36,525 bases of DNA from NCBI GenBank assembly GCA_015064255.1, contig SVSP01000027.1, positions 1-36,525 of the forward strand, read 5' to 3'. A program made the translations under genes and the position numbers. The notes under the pieces were generated by a model that searched no databases, had not been told where the DNA came from, and worked only from the letters and a program-made list of their open reading frames with translations. This document shows, piece by piece, positions 17,429 to 27,085 of this stretch (the stretch's first letter is position 1; every line of letters begins with the position of its first letter). Source of the stretch: Oscillospiraceae bacterium (GTDB taxonomy: Bacteria; Bacillota; Clostridia; Oscillospirales; CAG-272).

Positions 17429-17464
17429 AAAATCGGAATGCGCCAATTGGCACATTCCGATTTT
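17429..17464 (-). terminator. Terminator of the seven-gene ABC operon
   Basis: A 16-bp stem (AAAATCGGAATG.GCC arms) with loop AATT. The single mismatch is C-A in a plus-strand transcript but a G-U wobble in the reverse-strand transcript, which points to use by the operon ending at 17504. U-rich sequence follows on that strand. Confidence 0.88.
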
Positions 17465-17503
17465 AATTTTAGTTTTGAGTAAGTGCTGGATATTCCACAC
17501 TCA

Positions 17504-18541
17504 TTAACCGGTGATACCGGAACGTTCAATACCCTGAATGAGGTATCTCTGGCAGAACAGGTAGATAATGATAAGCGGGAAACCAACAAGAATAGCAGCA
17601 GTATTCTTGATATTAGGCTGATAAAGTGCACCGGCAGCGCCGCTTTCCTTTATAAGATCCTTAAGTGTCTGAGGTGTATCCTGCGAGAAATATGCAAGAG
17701 TCTGTACCATCTGGTTGTTGGTATAGAATGTTTGTGAATAGAAGTTATCCGCCCATGTCCAAGAGAACGCGAAGACGAAGATCGTGATCATCATCGGGAT
17801 AGATATCGGGAGAATGATCTTGAAGAATGTCTTCATCACGCTTGAACCGTCAATGTATGCCGACTCTTCAAGCTCATCGGGAACGCCGCGGTAGAACTGT
17901 CTCATCATAAATATGTAAAGACCGTTCTTAAGGCCGACACCCGTAAGAGAAAGAATTACGAAAGGCCACATTGTGTTAAGCAGAGAAATCTTTTCCATTC
18001 CGAGAAGACCAAAAATTCCCAGAATATCAAAATTCTTGAACTGAAGGAAGAGCGCATACTTGATGGTCTGAGTAGGAACCATCATTGTTACAAGTACAAA
18101 TGTAAAGAGGATTCCGCTTCCCTTGAACTTGTATTTTGCAAATCCGTATCCGATCAAGCTACACATAAAGGTCTGAAGAAATGCACAGACAAGTGAAAGC
18201 AGACCTGTATTAAGAACAGCTTCAAAATATCTGTTTTCTATTATTATTGCCTTATATGTATCAATAGTAAAGTGTTTCGGAATGAGCTTTACAGTTACGT
18301 CGGCAAAGTCTTCGATACTCATAAATGACTGAGCTATTACAGAAAACCAAGGATTGAGTATTATGTAACACATACCAAGAAGGATTACATAACGGAATAT
18401 CTTCCATATTACCGAAGTAACAAAGGTGGTGGACAGATACTTTACTTTAAATCTGGTCCATTTGGAGGTTCTCTCAAATTCAACGCGAATCTTATTCTTT
18501 GATTCTTTGAGAACTTTGGAATTTGTATTAGCAGAATTCAT
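17504..18541 (-). CDS. Carbohydrate ABC transporter permease, MalG-like, pair 2
   Basis: A 345-residue CUT1 permease with six or so membrane helices. After a basic cytoplasmic N-terminal stretch of about 45 residues, the first helix is FRYVILLGMCYIILNPWF. The EAA loop that contacts the ATPase reads EESAYIDGSSVMKTFFKIILP. It pairs with the MalF-like gene upstream, 15 bases away. I start it at ATG 18541 because GGAGGTG (18554-18548) lies six bases upstream; an in-frame TTG at 18556 would be on the wrong side of this site. It is the last gene of the operon, before the terminator. Confidence 0.93.
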   Translation of the reverse strand: MNSANTNSKVLKESKNKIRVEFERTSKWTRFKVKYLSTTFVTSVIWKIFRYVILLGMCYIILNPWFSVIAQSFMSIEDFADVTVKLIPKHFTIDTYKAIIIENRYFEAVLNTGLLSLVCAFLQTFMCSLIGYGFAKYKFKGSGILFTFVLVTMMVPTQTIKYALFLQFKNFDILGIFGLLGMEKISLLNTMWPFVILSLTGVGLKNGLYIFMMRQFYRGVPDELEESAYIDGSSVMKTFFKIILPISIPMMITIFVFAFSWTWADNFYSQTFYTNNQMVQTLAYFSQDTPQTLKDLIKESGAAGALYQPNIKNTAAILVGFPLIIIYLFCQRYLIQGIERSGITG

Positions 18542-18556
18542 ATATTTCACCTCCAA

Positions 18557-19564
18557 TTAATCTCTTCTCTGATAGAAGACGAATGTCTTTATCAGCGCCG
18601 CTACTGCTGCAACGATTGCAACTACTATAAGGAAATATATCCACGCCATAGCAGTTGCTACTGTAGCAGATTTAGTATTATAATAAGTCTGAATGTACGA
18701 CATTACAGAGTTATCAGCCTTGGTAAACGAGTCTATAACTGTGTATATCGCATTTACGAGAATCATAGGGCTTATCATCGGGAAAGTTACCTTCCAGAAT
18801 GTTTCCCATGTTGTTGCACCGTCTATGCTACAAGATTCATATATTGCAGGAGATATTGACTGAAGACCTGCGAGGAATATAAGAAGCTGTACACCGGCAT
18901 CGTTAACGATATTATAAATATCGTTAACGAGTGTGGTGATGTAAGTAACAAGCTCAGTACCTATTTTCATATTAGAAAACAGTCTTGTGATATCAGCCGC
19001 CGAAATAAGCTGGTCTGTAACCGATTCATCTTGCAAACCCTGGTCGATCTGACCTTCAGTACCGCCTGCTTGAGAAGATGCTCCAGTTGCTGTCATCATC
19101 TGGTCGATAAGACCTGTAGAAAGAATAACAGGAACGAAGAGGATTGCTCTGAATGCTGCACGTCCTACCATCTTTTGGTTAAGAAGAATAGCAAGGAAAA
19201 GTGAAAGGAATACTATCGCGGGAATATTAAGCACGATATCCGTAAGTCCGGTTGTAAGCAGCTGTATAAAATCCGTATCTTCAAGAAGAGCTTCCTGATA
19301 GTTTTCAAAGCCTACGAAGGACACCTTACTTCCTACGTATTCCTGGAAACTAAGGAGTATCGAATTGAAGAGAATCGGAATGTAGAGAACTGCCAAGCCG
19401 ATAACGAACGGCATAACGAATATCCAACCTGCGCGAGCTTTCTTTTTGTCGAGAGAAACTGCTTTCTTTCGTTTGGGAGAAGATGCTTTTGCTGCTTTAG
19501 GGGATTCATTTTTTACAGGCTTTACAGGCTTCTGTTTTGCCGGCTTTTTTACTGCGTTATCCAT
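18557..19564 (-). CDS. Sugar ABC transporter permease, MalF-like, pair 2
   Basis: A 335-residue CUT1 permease. The first 45 residues are a Lys/Ala/Pro-rich cytoplasmic tail (KKPAKQKPVKPVKNESPKAA), then the first helix GWIFVMPFVIGLAVLYIPI. The EAA loop is YESCSIDGATTWETFWKVTFP. The extracytoplasmic stretch between the third and fourth helices is Gly/Gln/Asp-rich and unlike usual MalF proteins, though of normal length. AAAGGAG lies upstream of the ATG. Located between the DUF5696 gene (17 bases) and its MalG-like partner, it forms a second channel pair within the same operon. Confidence 0.92.
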   Translation of the reverse strand: MDNAVKKPAKQKPVKPVKNESPKAAKASSPKRKKAVSLDKKKARAGWIFVMPFVIGLAVLYIPILFNSILLSFQEYVGSKVSFVGFENYQEALLEDTDFIQLLTTGLTDIVLNIPAIVFLSLFLAILLNQKMVGRAAFRAILFVPVILSTGLIDQMMTATGASSQAGGTEGQIDQGLQDESVTDQLISAADITRLFSNMKIGTELVTYITTLVNDIYNIVNDAGVQLLIFLAGLQSISPAIYESCSIDGATTWETFWKVTFPMISPMILVNAIYTVIDSFTKADNSVMSYIQTYYNTKSATVATAMAWIYFLIVVAIVAAVAALIKTFVFYQRRD

Positions 19565-19581
19565 TATTCATCTCTCCTTTC

Positions 19582-22500
19582 TTAATTTGCGGGGGTTGTA
19601 GCGGGGTAATACTTACCAAACGAGAATGCACCAACTTCGTATGTAGCGCCGTCTATAACAACAGTTACATCGAATGCATTGTAGTTAAGTATGAAGCTTA
19701 CTCCGTTAGAATATGTCATATAAACGATCGATCCATCGTCTATTTCAATATCCATCGGGTTGTCGTAAACAAACTCTTCATATTCGAAGGGTTCGATTTC
19801 CTCACCTGTATATTCAATACCTGCTGCTTCAGCTTCAAGCTTCTGGCTTTCAGCAAATGCAACCTTCTTAAGATATACTGCGAGAGCTTCTTCGCGTTTT
19901 GCAGAGTACTCAGAATACTGTCTGTCATACTCAGCAAGCTGGAATTTCTGTTCGTCTTCATCAAGAACTCTTGTACCTACTACAAAGTCGTGAGACTTAA
20001 TGGTTTCAGTCTGGAGATCGTGAAGAGCTTCATTAATAATACCATAAGTTTCAACTATATCAGCATACCAGTTCTTGAAGTCGATCGAATAGTAATCCGA
20101 ATAGAAGGAGTCTTCCTTAAGCTCGGAAGAGTTCTGCATTACGAGGATATAGTAAGGAGATGCTCCGTTTTCTATTATCTTGAGAATCTCGTAATTGATA
20201 TCACCCTGCATATTTGTAGGTGAACCTGCGAAACTTATATATCCATGGAGAACCATACCAAGGAAAGGTACCGATTCGCTCGATCTGAGATAATTGCTTC
20301 CATCAAGCGCTATATCAAGGATATGGTCAACATATTTCCAAGTATAAGCGTTACCCTGACTTACCATTACACTGTTGAAGTCATTATCAAGCTTCGAGAG
20401 GATTTCTTTTGTATATTCCTTGCTATCTTCTCTGCTGAGAGGATTATCTTCGTTGAAGTCTGTGCTCAGGTCGCTTCCGAGAGTACTTACAGAAACGTTA
20501 CCCTTGCTGAACTTTGACATTGCCTTACTGAAGTAATCATACATCTTATTGTATGCAGAAGGCGATACGCAAGTAGATCCTACGTACTGGAACGACTGAT
20601 ATACAGAAGAGTAAGCTCTCTTACCGGTATAACGGTCGTCAACAGTCTTAAGAGAATCACTCATATGTGAATACTTGTCAAAGAACTTAGTGGAGTTGAT
20701 GTTTGCGAAGTCGAACTCGGGGAATACTTCGAGAAGTCCGTCTGTCTTTTCAGCATATGCCACGAGATCGTTGTATCCGTCATTACCGCCGAGAACCTTT
20801 TCAAACTTAACGGTCGTAGGAGCAAGTGTGTACATCCATCCGCCTTCGGTAAATCCGGTGAGTTTAATCTTAATGTTATTGATTTCCGATTCGCCAAGGA
20901 GTTCATACATAGTCTTAACATCATCGAATGTTGAAAGAGGTGTATCTACCCAAGTAGGAACGGTCATTATAATTTCCTGAACTTCGATCATACCGAATGT
21001 TTCAAGATAGAGGGGAATGCTGTCTGCGGCTTCTGTAATCGCATTGATGATACCTGCGTTTACGAGGTGTGTGCGGTATGCATCTGCCATTCCGACATAA
21101 GATGCCTTATATGCCGAATTTTCGTTATCACTGAGAAGCATATATTTTACTTCAAACGAACCGGTATATTTTCTATCCGAAGTAATTGTCCACTCGGTAT
21201 CACCGGCGCCTGAGATGGAGTCGCCGAGGTTATATGTGTCTGTGCTTCTGGGATAGAACGTAGCGTATGTGGAGTTGTAAGGATGTCTTACACCTGCACC
21301 GTGGTCGGAAGTGATATACGCAAGTGCTTCACCTTCGGTTATGATTGCAAACATACCTTCGGGCGCAACTGTTACGATCTCTTCGTAAACGATTATCGTT
21401 TCAGCTTCAGAAACAAGGTTTCCGTCCGGGTAGTACATCTGCTTACCGTCGGTCGAAAGGATCGGATACGGGATCGGGTTACCGAACATATCGATAACAA
21501 GGTTACCGTCCGCATCCTTTTCATAGATAACTTCTTCTGTTATGGAGATTATTTCTCCCTTTTCAACCTTTTTGTTATCACTTACAACACCAAATACAGG
21601 AGCTGTAAATACTGCGCTCTTACCGTCGTACTTACCCTTTTCAAAAGCAAGCTGATGGTAACCGTAGTCTGCGCCGTAAACCTGACCGGAAAGGGTATAA
21701 GCCGATCCGACCGCGTTTATATCTTTATTACGGATTATTGTTCCGCTTCCGTCGGGAACGAAGGTATAACCTTCATCTTCACCGGAGGATGCTCCCATAT
21801 AGGGGAGAAGTGTGATGTTCTGAAGCTGATATGCTTCTTCATCGAATGCTACGCTGTTTGCAGGAATTGTTGCAACAAGACCTTCATCGGTTATCTGATA
21901 TTCTACTGCTACGTAGAATACAGCGTTTGCATTAGCCAAGCCCTGATAGCCTGTGAGCTCGTGGTCGAAAGCTACCTCTTCGTAGTTATAGTGAGGAGCG
22001 TATTTCTTGATATAACCCTCAAGAGTGTTAAGAGTCTTTTCAGAAGTTTCAGCCTGCGTGTTGATTACGTATATAGCCATCTTATTCTTCGGCTGCTTTG
22101 TAACAGTTGAAGTAAGATCAGGACCAAGAGTATTCATATAAAGACCGGCTTCATCCCAAGCACCGATCGTCACTTCTTCCTTGTAGTATTCTGTGTTGGT
22201 ACAAGGATAAGTTTTATAATACGATTCGATAGTAGAAAGCGCTTCGTTAGCGTTCGGGTCTATGAGTGTATAGTTTGATGAGAACTGCTTCCACGCATAG
22301 TAATTAGGGTCTTTCTTTTGGTAGTCAGGATCGGTTTTATCAATTTCCGCTTCCATAAAGGCAAGGAGCATCTGTTCAAATCTTGTTGCTTCGATCCATC
22401 TCGGAACGAGAGAACGGGAAGATTCTTTACCGAGTGTATATTCTACACGGATACCGTTTTTAATGTTCTTAACAGCGATCTGTCCATAAACAGCACTTTC

Positions 22501-22929
22501 TGTATAGCTGTAGAATGTTCTACCGATACCTTCATTCTCAAGATCCTTAAATCTTATAACGATCTGAGAGAGAAGTTCCTGTTTTACTGAACTTACGCTT
22601 ACTTTAGAAACGTCGTGGGGGTTAGAGAGAAGGATCTGTCCTGTCGAAACGCATTCAACAGCGATTTCTCCCGAATACGAATCTATATAGAGTTTGTAGT
22701 CGCCGTTGGGACTCGACTTCTTATATGTCATCGTAGCGAGTTTTTCTTCTCTACTTTCGTATTCCGCGGTGAGGTATGTCGCAAGTATTTCACTTGTCGA
22801 CATTACTACATTTTCCTCTTCTTCAACAATAGCATCTTCAGCTGAAATAGGAAGTAAAAATGTAAATGTTGTAATGAGTAAGCACACAAGTGCTATCATC
22901 GCAAAATATCTTGTATTTTTTGTTATCAT
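19582..22929 (-). CDS. Large secreted DUF5696-like protein
   Basis: A protein of about 1115 residues with a clear signal peptide (FAMIALVCLLITTFTFLLPI, probable cleavage after ISA). No lipobox, sortase motif or C-terminal anchor is seen, so it may be released or held by partners. Features resembling DUF5696 include the FVPDGSGTIIRNKD motif near residue 390 and a C-terminal strand-rich tail (VYMTYSNGVSFILNYNAFDV). DUF5696 proteins of Clostridia and Bacilli usually sit beside CUT1 transporters; a sugar-binding or glycosidase-like role is suspected, not shown. I start it at ATG 22929, because AAAGGAGG lies just before it; the in-frame ATG at 22947 lies on the other side of that site. Family assignment is from motif memory. 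Confidence 0.82.
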   Translation of the reverse strand: MITKNTRYFAMIALVCLLITTFTFLLPISAEDAIVEEEENVVMSTSEILATYLTAEYESREEKLATMTYKKSSPNGDYKLYIDSYSGEIAVECVSTGQILLSNPHDVSKVSVSSVKQELLSQIVIRFKDLENEGIGRTFYSYTESAVYGQIAVKNIKNGIRVEYTLGKESSRSLVPRWIEATRFEQMLLAFMEAEIDKTDPDYQKKDPNYYAWKQFSSNYTLIDPNANEALSTIESYYKTYPCTNTEYYKEEVTIGAWDEAGLYMNTLGPDLTSTVTKQPKNKMAIYVINTQAETSEKTLNTLEGYIKKYAPHYNYEEVAFDHELTGYQGLANANAVFYVAVEYQITDEGLVATIPANSVAFDEEAYQLQNITLLPYMGASSGEDEGYTFVPDGSGTIIRNKDINAVGSAYTLSGQVYGADYGYHQLAFEKGKYDGKSAVFTAPVFGVVSDNKKVEKGEIISITEEVIYEKDADGNLVIDMFGNPIPYPILSTDGKQMYYPDGNLVSEAETIIVYEEIVTVAPEGMFAIITEGEALAYITSDHGAGVRHPYNSTYATFYPRSTDTYNLGDSISGAGDTEWTITSDRKYTGSFEVKYMLLSDNENSAYKASYVGMADAYRTHLVNAGIINAITEAADSIPLYLETFGMIEVQEIIMTVPTWVDTPLSTFDDVKTMYELLGESEINNIKIKLTGFTEGGWMYTLAPTTVKFEKVLGGNDGYNDLVAYAEKTDGLLEVFPEFDFANINSTKFFDKYSHMSDSLKTVDDRYTGKRAYSSVYQSFQYVGSTCVSPSAYNKMYDYFSKAMSKFSKGNVSVSTLGSDLSTDFNEDNPLSREDSKEYTKEILSKLDNDFNSVMVSQGNAYTWKYVDHILDIALDGSNYLRSSESVPFLGMVLHGYISFAGSPTNMQGDINYEILKIIENGASPYYILVMQNSSELKEDSFYSDYYSIDFKNWYADIVETYGIINEALHDLQTETIKSHDFVVGTRVLDEDEQKFQLAEYDRQYSEYSAKREEALAVYLKKVAFAESQKLEAEAAGIEYTGEEIEPFEYEEFVYDNPMDIEIDDGSIVYMTYSNGVSFILNYNAFDVTVVIDGATYEVGAFSFGKYYPATTPAN

Positions 22930-22946
22930 CTTTTTTCCTCCTTTCA

Positions 22947-25139
22947 TCAGCTGCGATACTGAATTTCTGTGATTATGTTACTTATGAAGCTTATCATCTT
23001 TGTAAAGAGTCCTGTAAAGAGGGCACATATGAACATAATGACAGCCATACCACCGATTGTACCAATAATTGTAGCAATATTCTTGCCGAGTGAGTAGTCG
23101 TGTGTTACCATTGTGGAGCAGAAGAGAAGGAGTCCGAGCCATACGTAGCATACCGAAATGATAAGCGAAATGAAGGTTGCTTCCGTATCTGTTACACAAT
23201 ATGTAAGAAGTGTTGTAATGAATATAATAAGCGGGATAGGTGCGAGTGAGTAGCAGCTTGCAATGAACACGTCCTTAAGGCTACCTTCACCGTTGAACAG
23301 TGTGGTAAGACACCAGTTTGCGATTGTCCAAAGAAGGAGGGGAACGAGAAGTGCGCTGAGCTGCATAATTACGCTCGACATTGAGCCTCTCGGGTTGAAT
23401 ATGAACGCTTCACCGACCGCCTGATAGGTAAATGCAAGAACTGCAAGACCGAGCCAAGCAATTGCACCGCGAACAGATCCGCGCTTTTCGTGCTTAAGAT
23501 CCCAGAATCCGTCGAACGGGTGGAATATAAGGTGGAACGCATAGAAGAATTCTTCCTTGAATGTCTTTCTACGTCCGGAAATAGCTGCCTTTGCATTTAT
23601 CTTAGCGGCAAACTTAAAGAGCCAGCCGATAAGGAATATTGCCGCAACGGGAACTGCTATTACCCAGATGATATTCTTTTCAACGAAGCCTTTTCTCCAA
23701 AGCTTGAACGCTGCGGAATATCCTACTGTATCGTATGCTACCTTATAGTATTCCATAGCTGTTTCATAATCGCCGTTACGGTAATATGCATCACCGAGCC
23801 CCATATATGCCGCGTCGAAGTTGTTATTTCTCTGAAGTACTGCCTTCCAGTCTTCTATTGCAAGGCTGAACTTACGGTCATTGTTATGTTCGATAGCCGT
23901 CATAAGAAGGTCGCCGTATTTTGTACGTCTGAAAACTGTAAAGGAATTTGTATGAGCATCCAGTATGATCATATCGCTTCCCTGATAGGTAATAGAGGAA
24001 ACCTTATTAAATTCACCTATCTGTGCACCGTTATTACCGGGCTTATCACCGAAAGCGAAGAGGAGCTCACCCTTCTGATTGTAGGTGTAGACCTTACTTC
24101 TCTTTTCGTCGATGATAGAATACGTTCCTTCATCACCTATTGCAATAGCAACGATATCGGAAATACCTGTTGTCTGTCCATAGGAAGATGCAGACGAAGC
24201 TCTCACACGAATTGCAACTTCACCCATAGGTGCGAAGAATCCGTTTCTCTTCATTATGTCATCACCTGACGTACTGATCTTCTTAACTGTAGCATAGTCG
24301 CCTGACTTATTTGTAAGAGCAGCCTCGGCGCTTCCTGCTTCATCTGCAGGAGGAACCTTTGTTACCCAAAGGAAACCGTCATCGTCGATAATGATATTGT
24401 TAAAAGGTGAAGAAATGTTTTGTACAGAAGCTTCACGCTGTTCCTGAGTCTGGAAGTTTCTCCAGATAACATCGAAAAGACTGTAAACTGCCTTTGTTGC
24501 ACCGATATATCCGCAGAATTCGCCTTCATCATTAAGAGTCATAACACCCTGATAAAGCTGTGCGGAAACAACGTAAATTCTCTTGGAGCTGCTTACTGCA
24601 ACTGCTTCGGGCTTATAGATGTCGCCTTCTTCAAATACGTCAGAAGAGGGTTTATCGAGATGTCTGAGATAATTTCCGTTTTCATCGAAAATAACTATTC
24701 TCATATTTTCGGTATCTGCAACGTAGATATACTTCTCGTTAATGTAACTACCGTCATCAGCCGTTTCGATACCTTCCCATACGAACACGCCCTGACAACC
24801 CTTAAGAGAGTCGCCGGAAATACCGTTCATATTGGTGAACTTTGAAATTTCAAACTTAAAGTTGTAGTATTTGTCGAGTACTACTATTCTGTTATTGAAC
24901 GGGTCTGCAATATAGATATTGCCGTCTTTATCTGCCTTAATATCTGTAGGAGAGCTAAGAGCTACTTCAAGACCTATTGTGCTCGAGTCGATAGTTCTGT
25001 ATGATTCATACGCATCGGGAGATACGAGTGCTTCACCGTCTATCGAGTACGTATATGTTGCCGCGTTTACGAACATAGGACAAAGTATCATAACAAGGCA
25101 GCATATAATAGCAATTCTGGATATAATTACTTTTTTCAT
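22947..25139 (-). CDS. Membrane protein with NHL-type propeller, TPR and Yip1 domains
   Basis: A 730-residue protein with an unusual architecture. A signal peptide (ISRIAIICCLVMILCPMFVNA) is followed by NHL-like propeller repeats at about 50-400 (SSPTDIKADKDGNIYIADPF, KYIYVADTENMRIVIFD). A TPR-like pair lies at about 433-480 (AAYMGLGDAYYRNGDYETAM). One membrane helix lies at about 484-505, then a Yip1-like domain of about five helices at 540-725, starting FHPFDGFWDLKHEKRGS. The propeller and TPR should face the outside. AAGGAGG precedes the ATG. It lies between permease pair 1 and the DUF5696 gene. It may organise a surface complex for the transporter, but the function is unknown. Confidence 0.88.
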   Translation of the reverse strand: MKKVIISRIAIICCLVMILCPMFVNAATYTYSIDGEALVSPDAYESYRTIDSSTIGLEVALSSPTDIKADKDGNIYIADPFNNRIVVLDKYYNFKFEISKFTNMNGISGDSLKGCQGVFVWEGIETADDGSYINEKYIYVADTENMRIVIFDENGNYLRHLDKPSSDVFEEGDIYKPEAVAVSSSKRIYVVSAQLYQGVMTLNDEGEFCGYIGATKAVYSLFDVIWRNFQTQEQREASVQNISSPFNNIIIDDDGFLWVTKVPPADEAGSAEAALTNKSGDYATVKKISTSGDDIMKRNGFFAPMGEVAIRVRASSASSYGQTTGISDIVAIAIGDEGTYSIIDEKRSKVYTYNQKGELLFAFGDKPGNNGAQIGEFNKVSSITYQGSDMIILDAHTNSFTVFRRTKYGDLLMTAIEHNNDRKFSLAIEDWKAVLQRNNNFDAAYMGLGDAYYRNGDYETAMEYYKVAYDTVGYSAAFKLWRKGFVEKNIIWVIAVPVAAIFLIGWLFKFAAKINAKAAISGRRKTFKEEFFYAFHLIFHPFDGFWDLKHEKRGSVRGAIAWLGLAVLAFTYQAVGEAFIFNPRGSMSSVIMQLSALLVPLLLWTIANWCLTTLFNGEGSLKDVFIASCYSLAPIPLIIFITTLLTYCVTDTEATFISLIISVCYVWLGLLLFCSTMVTHDYSLGKNIATIIGTIGGMAVIMFICALFTGLFTKMISFISNIITEIQYRS

Positions 25140-25151
25140 TTTGCTACCTCC

Positions 25152-26033
25152 TTAATCCTTCATACCTGATGTACCCATGGTTTCAATGATGTTACTCTGG
25201 CTGATTACGAATACGAGAATCGGAACCATCATCATTACAACCGTTGCAGCCGCGCCGGCGCCCGAACGGGTGATACCGCCGCTGACGATCTGGTTGATCG
25301 CATAGTTAAGTGTTTTAAGCTGTTCACTGTAAATATAGATTGTACTACCTGTGTTCCAAAGGTCCTTGAAGGAGTACATGATAAGAGTAAGCCAAGCGGG
25401 CTTAACCATCGGCATTGCAATAACCCAGAATGTTCTGAATTCTTTTGCACCGTCGATACGGGCACTTTCAAGTACCGCATCGGAAACCGAGCTTTCCATA
25501 AACTGCTTCATAAGGTAAAGTCCGAGAGAGGAACCCCATGCGGGAATGATGATTGCACTCATTGTATCGATCATACCGATATAAGACATGATAATGAACT
25601 TTGCAAGTGCACCAACTGTTGCGTGGAACATAAGCGAAAGAACAACTGTCTGGAAGAGCCATTCCTTACCGGGGAACTTCATCTTAGCAAGAACATACGC
25701 TGCCATAGAAGCGATAAGGAGGTGTCCGAATGTACCGCCTACCGAAATAACTACGGTGTTATATATGTATCTTGAGAAAGGAACCCAGCTCTGTCCCATA
25801 AGTCTGAACAGGTCTGTGAAGTTCTTGATTGTAGGGTTAATAACGTAGAACTTAGGCGGGAAGTACCAAAGTTCATCAAGAGGTTTAAGCGACTGCATTA
25901 TAGTGTAAAGCATAGGAAGGAACATTATAGCACCCATAATTGCGAGGATAACAAATATTCCTGTGTCTCCGCCTCTTGAACGGTTGAGCACGACCTTATG
26001 CTTTCTTACTCTCATTTTCTGTAATCTTGCCAT
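25152..26033 (-). CDS. Carbohydrate ABC transporter permease, MalG-like, pair 1
   Basis: A 293-residue CUT1 permease with six membrane helices; the first is TGIFVILAIMGAIMFLPMLY. The EAA loop is ESARIDGAKEFRTFWVIAMP. The N-terminal tail is strongly basic (RLQKMRVRKHKVVLNRSRGG). It starts two bases after the stop of its MalF-like partner, with AAGGTGGG in the end of that gene as ribosome binding site. Translation is likely coupled. The ATPase it needs is not in this window. Confidence 0.94.
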   Translation of the reverse strand: MARLQKMRVRKHKVVLNRSRGGDTGIFVILAIMGAIMFLPMLYTIMQSLKPLDELWYFPPKFYVINPTIKNFTDLFRLMGQSWVPFSRYIYNTVVISVGGTFGHLLIASMAAYVLAKMKFPGKEWLFQTVVLSLMFHATVGALAKFIIMSYIGMIDTMSAIIIPAWGSSLGLYLMKQFMESSVSDAVLESARIDGAKEFRTFWVIAMPMVKPAWLTLIMYSFKDLWNTGSTIYIYSEQLKTLNYAINQIVSGGITRSGAGAAATVVMMMVPILVFVISQSNIIETMGTSGMKD

Positions 26034-26035
26034 AA

Positions 26036-26998
26036 TTACGTACCCACCTTCGATAAGAGTTTTTTAACGAGTCCGTTAGCACCTATCATAACGACAAAGA
26101 GTATCGTTGCGATAGCGGAAGCATAACCGATCTCAAAACGTGCGCCGCCGTAGTCATCAAGGTGGTGCATTATTGTCCATGCAGCATAGTCAACGGACGG
26201 GAATCCGCAAAGGTCTGTAACGACAGCACCGAAACCGAAAGCGCCTGTGATAGCAAGTACCGCACCGAAGAGAAGCTGCGGCTTCATATACGGAAGGGTG
26301 ATGTACCAAAGTTCCTGCCATCTGTTGGAAATACCGTCAACTGCGCCTGCCTCGTAAAGCGAACGGTCAACAACCTGAAGTCCTGCGATAAAGTTCAGGA
26401 AGGCTGTACCGAGCGAGAGCCAAAGGGCAACTACGATACAAAGGGTCATAATATAGTCTGCGTCACCGAACCAAAGTACCGGTTTATCGATAACACCAAG
26501 TTCGAGAAGAACGCCGTTTACGTATCCGTAAGCATCACTTGAGAAAGCTGTTTTCCAAATGAGGTATACGGAACCACCGATATTCGGTGCATAGAAGATC
26601 AAAGTAACAAGTGCTCTGAGCTTCGGACCGAGCTCGTTTATAAACCATGCTACACAGAAGGAAAGCAGGTAAGAAACGGGACCGATGATTGCCGCGAATA
26701 TAAGTGTATTCTTACAAGCAGTAATAAACAAGTCATCTGCAAGGAAGAGTCTGGTATAGTTTTCAATTCCTGCCCACTGTGCAGGCTCAAGCATATTAAA
26801 TCTTGTGAAGCTAAGCGCCAATGAAACTAGAACCGGAACGATAGTAAAGAGAAGGAAGATTATGTAATAGGGAGCAAGCATAACGTATGCAACCCAGTTA
26901 TTCTTCATTTCTTTCCAAGTCCACGCCAGTTTGGACATATCCTTTCTGGCTACCGGCTTTTTAACATCATTGGAGGGTGTTTTTGCTTTTGCTGACAC
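26036..26998 (-). CDS. Sugar ABC transporter permease, MalF-like, pair 1
   Basis: A 320-residue CUT1 permease. The first helix (YVMLAPYYIIFLLFTIVPVL) is followed by the family's FTRFNMLEPAQWAGIENYTRLF segment. The EAA loop is YEAGAVDGISNRWQELWYITLP. The start is GTG at 26998, supported by AAGGAG ten bases upstream; no ATG is nearby. The gene follows the binding-protein gene with an 87-base gap that holds a strong hairpin, an arrangement like malE-malF in which the binding protein is made in excess. Confidence 0.94.
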   Translation of the reverse strand: MSAKAKTPSNDVKKPVARKDMSKLAWTWKEMKNNWVAYVMLAPYYIIFLLFTIVPVLVSLALSFTRFNMLEPAQWAGIENYTRLFLADDLFITACKNTLIFAAIIGPVSYLLSFCVAWFINELGPKLRALVTLIFYAPNIGGSVYLIWKTAFSSDAYGYVNGVLLELGVIDKPVLWFGDADYIMTLCIVVALWLSLGTAFLNFIAGLQVVDRSLYEAGAVDGISNRWQELWYITLPYMKPQLLFGAVLAITGAFGFGAVVTDLCGFPSVDYAAWTIMHHLDDYGGARFEIGYASAIATILFVVMIGANGLVKKLLSKVGT

Positions 26999-27031
26999 TT
27001 TAAAACCACTCCTTAATATATTATTTGTTCT

Positions 27032-27063
27032 GCCTCGCGGAAGCCCTCCCGGCTTCCGCGGGC
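27032..27063 (-). repeat. Intercistronic GC-rich stem-loop
   Basis: CGCGGAAGCC (27036-27045) pairs with GGCTTCCGCG (27051-27060) around a five-base loop, extended by GCC/GGC beyond a one-base bulge. No U-run follows on the reverse strand, so it is more likely an mRNA-stabilising or processing element than a terminator. Confidence 0.8.
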
Positions 27064-27085
27064 TGATTTAAAGACTTATGTCAGT

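Noticed and set aside
18557-19564. Suspected insertion in the MalF-like permease of pair 2 between helices 3 and 4
   Set aside because: The stretch is unusual in composition, but the distance to the LIFLAGLQ segment is close to that of ordinary MalF proteins, so no insertion is needed.
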